A stretch of DNA of 11,624 nt from an uncultured Sphingobacteriaceae bacterium (GTDB lineage: Bacteria > Bacteroidota > Bacteroidia > Sphingobacteriales > Sphingobacteriaceae). Below, piece by piece: positions 1-6,500 of this stretch (position 1 is the first letter of the stretch; each line of letters begins with the position of its first letter). A program made the translations under genes and the position numbers. Under the pieces are notes generated by a model, which ran no database searches, was not told where the DNA came from, and worked only from the letters and a program-made list of their open reading frames with translations. The stretch lies in the NCBI GenBank assembly GCA_937875035.1, contig CALNCF010000007.1, forward strand, positions 1 through 11,624, given 5' to 3'.

Positions 1-1184
1 TAAGAGAAGAAGGCATAAACGGCGTTACAGAATATGAATACGGAGTATTCGGAAAGTTCAGTAATATCAACAGCATCAGCCATAATACGATCACGCCGCG
101 TTCTGCAGCTTCTGCAGGGAGCGCAGCTATATACCTGCTGAATGCTTCTGATGGTGGCCGCATCAATGCGAATGTTATGAAAGGACAGAAGTTCTCTGGA
201 ATAACGTTAAGCAATATTGATGCAAGTGTTGATCGGATGATGCTGGTTTCCAATAACTGGATCGTAGGCGGTTTTGGAACCTCGACCAATGCTAATGCTG
301 GTGGTGTTGTATTGAAATTTTCTGGTAATGTGGGCTTGTACTACAACTCGATCTACTATGACGGAAAGTCGAGCGCCCTGAACCTGTATAACGACTCGAT
401 TATAACGGTAACAAATCCAGGGGGAGAGTCATCCAAAGAGATTTACCAGAACCATGATGTGAAGATGTATAACAACATCATTTCGAAATGGGGAACGGTA
501 GCAGATAACAGCTATGCCTATTATGTAGGAACAACCAATCCGTTCATTGAATCGGACAACAATGATATCTATGCGAACTTCCTGAAGTTCTCTTACTATA
601 ATCCGTATCCGTATGATGACCTGTCGTTACTGATCAGGAACTCCGGACGTGAGTTCAGCTCGCTTTCGATAGACCCTCAGTTCGTTTCTTCTACAGATTT
701 GAACATTGCGATAGATACCCTGAAATTCGATTACCGCGGCAAGCCGGTAGCAGGTGTCAACCGCGACTTCTATAATCGTAAAAGAAGCCCGAGAATACCG
801 GATATTGGTTCTATTGAGTATTTAAAAGATTCGATTAACCTGAGTATTTTCAATGCCGGACCAGATAAAGGAGTGAAAGGTGCCAATATTGTATCAGCTA
901 CACTACTGAATGAGTCGTACTCTAATATGACCGGCAAGCAGGTGACCCTGCAATACTCGACTGATAACTTTGTTTCACATATCGTTACCCAGACTTTTAC
1001 CTTCGCTAACCTTCCGGGAAGGTATGATGAGGAAATTCTGAAATTCTCGACGCCGATCATCAAGACTGATTATACACCAATTAACCTGTGTGTACGTATC
1101 AAGCCGGATCAGCGTATTGCGGGTGATACGATCACTGCGTATGAAAGCTTCTGTAAGACCATTTGTATCGGGGTGGACAAGAAC
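1..1184 (+). repeat. Module X (partial): beta-helix plus CARDB-like sandwich
   Basis: This is the first visible copy of the module of about 565 residues, missing its N-terminal helix part. Late-helix landmarks shared with the other copies are LVSNNWIVGGF (equivalent to VANNMIGGGF in the third module of the next gene), YYNSIYYDG, MYNNIIS, DPQF and PDIGSIE. Between YNSIYYDG and MYNNIIS it carries roughly 15-20 extra residues (around nt 390-465) that the other copies lack. Its closing motif is also degenerate (PDIGSIE rather than PDIGADE). The sandwich runs to the KTICIG strand at about nt 1156-1173, just before the next module. Confidence 0.75.
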
Positions 1185-3449
1185 CTGTACACCATCGGCA
1201 AATCGAATGCAGACTTCCTGACCTTCACCGATGCGGTCAACTCCCTGGTGTGCGGTTTCGATAGCTCGATCACCTTTGTGGTGAAGAAGGGTGTGTACAA
1301 TGAGCGTTTCATGATCCCGACCCTGAGAACCAATGCCGATACAACGATCACCTTTGTTTCTGAAACCAATAATCCGGATGATGTGATCATCAGGGGTACA
1401 GGTTCCGGTAATGATGCGGATCACGCGGTGATCAAGCTGGCGAGCGCGAATTTCATCACGTTCAAGGGGATTACCGTAGAGAATACTTCATTAGCCAGGG
1501 GCTCATGTGTCCAGATCGCTGATAAAGCCAGCTATAACAAGTTCCTGAATTGTAAGTTCCTGCTCGATTCGAACTCAACCACGAACTCGCTGGTAGGTAT
1601 CGTATCGTCGAGCAGCAATGGTATTGCTGAGCCGGTAGGAGTGTTCACCAACAATAACGTGATCCGTAACTGCTACTTTAAAGGCGGTGCATACGGAATC
1701 CGGTTGTTAGGCGATTCTACCCCTCAGGCGAATACACTTTACAACCAGATCGTAGATAACGTATTCGAAAAAAATAACATTACAGCGATCGACGTCTTCT
1801 ATTCGAAGGTCGATTCGATCAAGGGTAACCGGATCACCATGAGAAATACCAATTCAAAGAATATCGGTATCAGGATCTATGGTGTATCCAGCCAGGACCC
1901 GGCATTCCCTTCCGACCTGGTGATCCTTGCGAACAATATTAAAGACTGTGGAAACGCGGGTATTGTGATCGAGAAATCGAAAGCAACCATCCGGTCGATC
2001 ATTGCCAATAATATGATCGCCGGCCGTTACCGTCCTGATGCCTTGGAGAAAGGAAACTACGGACTCGCCCTGATCAATTCAGGTACGATCGATGTGGTAT
2101 ACAACAGCGTTCTGTACGACGGGCAGCTGGACAGCTCTGCGGCTCTTACGATTCAGAACTGTGAAGGTCTCTACATCTTTAACAACATTTTTGCTAACTA
2201 TGGTAAAGGATTCGCGCTTGATTATAACTCAGCTCTACCTGTGGTAGAAGCTGACGATAACGTATTGTATACCAATGGTGATTACCTTGCTAACTGGAAT
2301 CATCTGAAGGCAGATGTATTATCGAAGCTGGGCTTATTGTCGGGTACGATCTTCAATATGAATACAGCAGCGTCATTCGATCCCCGCTTTAAATCCAACC
2401 ATGATCTGCACGTGAATCACAGTGAGCTGAATGGTAAAGGAAAGAAAATAGCAGCGATCACTGTTGATATCGACGGAGATCTGCGTGTAGGACCGGATAT
2501 CGGGGCAGATGAGTTTAACTTGCAGGAAGACGCGGCTATCTTATCTTTCATTACACCGACCGACCAGGCGTACATCCAGGGAACCAACCTGGTTGCAGTA
2601 AATATTTCCAATGAATCTTTCGAGCAGATCGGTGGATTCAAGGTGAAATACAAAGTGGACGGTGTGCTGGTAGACTCTGCGGATATTACTTCCATCAATC
2701 CGCATGCGGTACTGCCATTCTCCTTCCTGAAATATTACAGCACAAGACAGGCAGGACCTCATGAGATCTGCGCGTATACCGATGCCAGAAGAGATTTCAA
2801 CAGGTTTAATGATACCCTGTGCATTACCGTATATTCGTTAGACTCAGCAGATATCGGGGTAGCCCAGATCATCAGCCCGGTTAACAACAGTAACCTCGAC
2901 AGCCTGACGCCGGTAACCGTGCGGATCAGCAACTATGGTAACCTGAAAGTGCAGAATTACAAGGTAGCGCTCTCGATCAATAATGAAGTAAAACGGATCG
3001 AAACGATTACAGATACCATTTATAAGAAGACCACGCATGATCACACGTTTAACTATAAGATCAATCCGGATTCTGCGATCTTCTTTGATATCTGTGCATA
3101 CACGATCCTTGGTGAAGATATGATCGGTAACAATGACTCGATCTGTACGGTGGTAGGAACGGTCAATCCCGGTGTGAAAAACACCCGTTCGGGACAAACG
3201 ATCGTGGCGTATCCGAACCCGACAACGGGCGAGTTTAAGTTCGTGATGTCTTTAGACCGTCCTCAGGAACTGAATTTGGTTGTATACGATATGCTGGGTA
3301 AAGTGGTATACCGGAAAGAGTATGGCTTTGTTGACGCGGGAGAGCACGTACTCTCTTCTGATTTACGAGAGCTGAAAGACGGAACTTACTTCTTTGTGAT
3401 GACTTCAGGAGATAATAAATATAACGGCAGGGTAGTCGTTATCAGATAA
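1..3449 (+). CDS. Giant modular parallel beta-helix surface protein with T9SS sorting domain (5' end outside window)
   Basis: The frame is open from the window edge (first full codon at 3) to TAA at 3447-3449, giving 1148 visible residues. The ATG at 177 is internal: the 58 codons before it continue the same beta-helix pattern, so the true start lies upstream. Order of domains: the end of a first beta-helix (to PDIGSIE, nt 798-818); a CARDB/Ig-like sandwich (about 830-1175); a full second beta-helix (about 1185-2513), opening with LYTIG and closing with PDIGADE; two more sandwiches (about 2529-2840 and 2844-3170); and a type A T9SS sorting domain (about 3195-3446) with the YPNPTTGEF motif, a VYDMLGK strand and a terminal VVVIR. 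The helix rungs are rich in Asn-Asn-x-Ile (for example NNMIAG, YNSVLYDG, NNIFAN), typical of right-handed parallel helices. The protein is expected to cross the outer membrane through T9SS and be surface-anchored or released. Adhesion or glycan binding is inferred; no catalytic motif was recognised. It is a paralogue of the next gene. Confidence 0.93.
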   Translation, partial: REEGINGVTEYEYGVFGKFSNINSISHNTITPRSAASAGSAAIYLLNASDGGRINANVMKGQKFSGITLSNIDASVDRMMLVSNNWIVGGFGTSTNANAGGVVLKFSGNVGLYYNSIYYDGKSSALNLYNDSIITVTNPGGESSKEIYQNHDVKMYNNIISKWGTVADNSYAYYVGTTNPFIESDNNDIYANFLKFSYYNPYPYDDLSLLIRNSGREFSSLSIDPQFVSSTDLNIAIDTLKFDYRGKPVAGVNRDFYNRKRSPRIPDIGSIEYLKDSINLSIFNAGPDKGVKGANIVSATLLNESYSNMTGKQVTLQYSTDNFVSHIVTQTFTFANLPGRYDEEILKFSTPIIKTDYTPINLCVRIKPDQRIAGDTITAYESFCKTICIGVDKNLYTIGKSNADFLTFTDAVNSLVCGFDSSITFVVKKGVYNERFMIPTLRTNADTTITFVSETNNPDDVIIRGTGSGNDADHAVIKLASANFITFKGITVENTSLARGSCVQIADKASYNKFLNCKFLLDSNSTTNSLVGIVSSSSNGIAEPVGVFTNNNVIRNCYFKGGAYGIRLLGDSTPQANTLYNQIVDNVFEKNNITAIDVFYSKVDSIKGNRITMRNTNSKNIGIRIYGVSSQDPAFPSDLVILANNIKDCGNAGIVIEKSKATIRSIIANNMIAGRYRPDALEKGNYGLALINSGTIDVVYNSVLYDGQLDSSAALTIQNCEGLYIFNNIFANYGKGFALDYNSALPVVEADDNVLYTNGDYLANWNHLKADVLSKLGLLSGTIFNMNTAASFDPRFKSNHDLHVNHSELNGKGKKIAAITVDIDGDLRVGPDIGADEFNLQEDAAILSFITPTDQAYIQGTNLVAVNISNESFEQIGGFKVKYKVDGVLVDSADITSINPHAVLPFSFLKYYSTRQAGPHEICAYTDARRDFNRFNDTLCITVYSLDSADIGVAQIISPVNNSNLDSLTPVTVRISNYGNLKVQNYKVALSINNEVKRIETITDTIYKKTTHDHTFNYKINPDSAIFFDICAYTILGEDMIGNNDSICTVVGTVNPGVKNTRSGQTIVAYPNPTTGEFKFVMSLDRPQELNLVVYDMLGKVVYRKEYGFVDAGEHVLSSDLRELKDGTYFFVMTSGDNKYNGRVVVIR
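1185..2513 (+). repeat. Module Y: complete beta-helix of the upstream giant protein
   Basis: The helix opens with LYTIG, an AV-x5-CG segment (VNSLVCG), the strand ITFVV and the turn KGVYNERF, and closes with PDIGADE at 2493-2513. It aligns by eye with the three helices of the next gene through a shared rung (GGAYGIRLLGDST here; GGYFGIKLYGTST, GGTSSIYVMGNG and GGYTGISLLGN there). The distance from the PDIG of module X to the PDIG here is 565 residues, the same period as in the downstream protein. Confidence 0.75.
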
Positions 3450-3460
3450 TATTGCATTGC

Positions 3461-3480
3461 GGGGTGCCTTCGGGCACCCC
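3461..3480 (+). terminator. C(UUCG)G hairpin between the two giant genes; possible terminator or processing site
   Basis: A perfect 8-bp stem (GGGGTGCC paired with GGCACCCC) closes a TTCG loop on a C-G pair, the exceptionally stable UUCG tetraloop class. It starts 11 bases after the stop codon of the first giant gene and ends 37 bases before the start of the second. The bases after it (ATAAATTA) are A/T-rich but not a U-tract, so full intrinsic termination is uncertain. It may only reduce read-through or protect the upstream mRNA 3' end. Confidence 0.6.
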
Positions 3481-3517
3481 ATAAATTACAGAAACCAAAC
3501 TATTATTATTCAGATCG

Positions 3518-6500
3518 ATGAAAAGAAAATTATTCAGCAGTTTCCTTCTATTATTAGTTGTTATGCTGGTACCCTTTATGGCGTCAGCAAAGATCAAGTA
3601 CATGAGTGGCGTGTACACGATCGGTGGTGATAAGCCACACTATAAAACAATTGCCAGCGCGATTGTCGATTTGTGTAATGATAGTACCGAAGTGCTGGGA
3701 CGTGTAACATTCAACATCCGTAAAGGGGTGTACCCGGAAGTATTGACCATTACAGCGTTTAATGGCGCTTCTCCGAAGAACTTCGTGATCTTCCAGGCAG
3801 AAAGCGGGAAGGCATCGGATGTAGTGATCGAAGCCTCTGGAGGAAATACCCTGTATAACCCCCAGGTGATCCGCCTGGAAGGCTGCCGTTATGTAACGAT
3901 CCAGAACCTGACCATCCATAATAAACGCGTGATCTCGGCAGACACAGATTATGCGTCGGGTATCCACCTGACCTATTCGCATAAGAACTTTAAGCCTGCG
4001 GATTATAATACGATCAACCGTTGTACGATCCTGCTGGATTCAACCTATACCATTAATAATGCGACCACCATTGGTATCGTTTCTTCGGAGATCAACAATA
4101 TGTATGGTACCGGTAATGGCGCCAATTACAATACGATCTCCAACAATACGATCGTGGGAGGTTATTTCGGTATTAAGCTGTACGGAACAAGCACGGCTAA
4201 CAGGGCTAAAGGAAATAAGGTGGTTGGCAATAAGATGAGCAAGGTGTACAATGGTATCCATATCGATCTGAATGATATTGCCATGGTGAACAACAATACC
4301 ATCTTTATGAGGTACGATCCCCTGAAGATCCAGTATGGTATCCACCTGAAAAATACGACCGGTAACTTTACCATGAGCGGTAACGTGATCAAAGACTACG
4401 GTACTTTTGGTATTTTCCTGTACAATGTGGTAGGTGGCCCCAAGACTTATATTTATAATAACATGATCTACGGAACCTGCAAGAAGCCTTATTCCCGTGG
4501 TATCCATATAGAGGTTTGTTCCAACCTGCAGTTTTACTACAATTCGATCAAATACAGTGGAAGAAAGGGTGTTGATATGGCCGGTATGGTGATAGAAGGA
4601 ACAGGTGTAAGCAAGATTTCCTTGAAGAATAATATTTTTGCTAATCCAGATAGCGGTGGATATGCGATCATTATTAAGAACAAAGGCTCCCTGGATTCAT
4701 GTAACTATAACGATTATTATTCTTCGGGAACTAAGTTTGCTTTATTTAATAATGCCGAAATAGGGAGTATAACACATTTTAGAGATAGTACAGCAAAGGA
4801 TAAACAATCGTTAAATGTTAATCCCGATTTTTCGTCTGATCTACATATGAGGAGTCAATCTTTAATTCGTAAAGCAAATGTACTTTCATTCGTGCTGACG
4901 GATTTTGAAGGTCATCCACGCGATCCGGAAACTCCGGATATTGGTGCTGATGAGGTCATTAAGAGTGATCTTGACCTGGAGGTTTTCGGACTGGATAAGA
5001 ACTTCGTTCCCCGTGAAGGCCTGAACACCCTGCCGGTTGTAATTAAAAATGACGGCTTACTTTCACTGAATGGAAACACGATCAAGATCCAGTACCAGGT
5101 AAACGGTGGTTCATGGTCAGCTCCTGAATCATTCGTGATCAACGGACTGGGTATCTCGTATACGAAACAGGTATTCAGCCTTGCGCAGCAATGGTCGATC
5201 CCTACAGCCGGTTCTTACCAGCTTACCATTCGTGTTAACCCGGCCGTCCCTTCCGACTTAAACCCGACCAATGACCAGATCACCATCGATGTGTGCGTAG
5301 GGTTGAGCGGTACATACACCATTGGTGGCGCTACGGGTCCGAGGAACTACGCGAAGTTCTCTGATGCCGTTGCAGCCTTTGGTTGCGGGGTGGGTGGCGC
5401 GACTGTATTTAATGTACGATCCGGAACATATAATGAAAACCTTGTAGTTCCTGTGATTAAAGGAGCTTCGGCAGAAAACACCGTTACTTTCCAGGCAGAG
5501 TCTGGCAACGCGGCTGATGTGATTGTTTCTAACGCGGGTGCCAATACCCGTGCGAATCACCACGTGATCCGTGTATCGGGCGGCGACTGGGTCATATTCA
5601 AGAACCTGACCATTAATAATACAGGCGTTGGTAACTTCAATTCCGGGATTCACCTGACCAACCTTGCCGAAAATGTGACTATCGAAAATTGTATTATCAA
5701 TATGACGGATGTAACTACGGTTACACCTAAGAGATATGGTATCCTTGCTTCGGCTGCCGAAGATATTGATGTCGGCGGCTATAATATGAGCAACCTGACC
5801 GTGAAGAATACGACGATCAAGGGCGGAACCAGCTCGATCTATGTAATGGGTAATGGCCCGACCAGCCGTTCGGCTGGCTTAACGGTAGTTAACAGCCACT
5901 TAGACTCGGCATATTTAAACGGTATCTATTCGAGAGATGTGAACATCGCGATGATCGCGGGTAACTCGGTTTCATTGAAATCGACTGCCAGCGACCAAAG
6001 CTATGGTCTGCGTCTGGCCAGCTCAAAATCAGATGGTATTGTTCAGCGTAACAAGATTACACGCGCAGGATTCAGAGGCATCGAGCTGGAAGATGTGGAA
6101 GGCTTAACCGCTGTTACCATTATGAATAACATGATCGGTGGCGGCTTTAAGGCTGCGGCTACCGGCGCGGGTCTTTATATGACAGAAGTAAACAAGGTGA
6201 ATGTATATAATAATTCTATCCACTTTGATAAGGCTTCGGCAACCGGTTCGGCATTCAACCTGAATTCAGGAGCGAATGTGAACCTGCTGAACAATATCTT
6301 CTATAACCCTGCCGGAGGATACGCGTTCTATGTATCTACCAAGACCGCCTTACGTTCATCTGATTATAACGTATTGTATACAGATGCGAACCAGGCCGCA
6401 GGTCTGTTTGCATACTGGGGTGGAGATGTCATGACGCTCGCAGCCCTGAAAACGGCGATGGGCGGCTTCGAGATCAACTCGATGGAAGTAGACCCTGCCT

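Noticed and set aside
177..179. ATG at 177 as the start of the first giant gene
   Set aside because: The same frame is open for 58 further codons to the window edge and reads as beta-helix sequence, and no signal peptide follows the ATG.
4040..4507. Minus-strand open frames of 130-158 codons inside the giant genes (for example 4040-4507 and 6364-6840)
   Set aside because: They are mirror images of the Asn/Ile/Gly-rich repeats and have no domain or initiation signal of their own.
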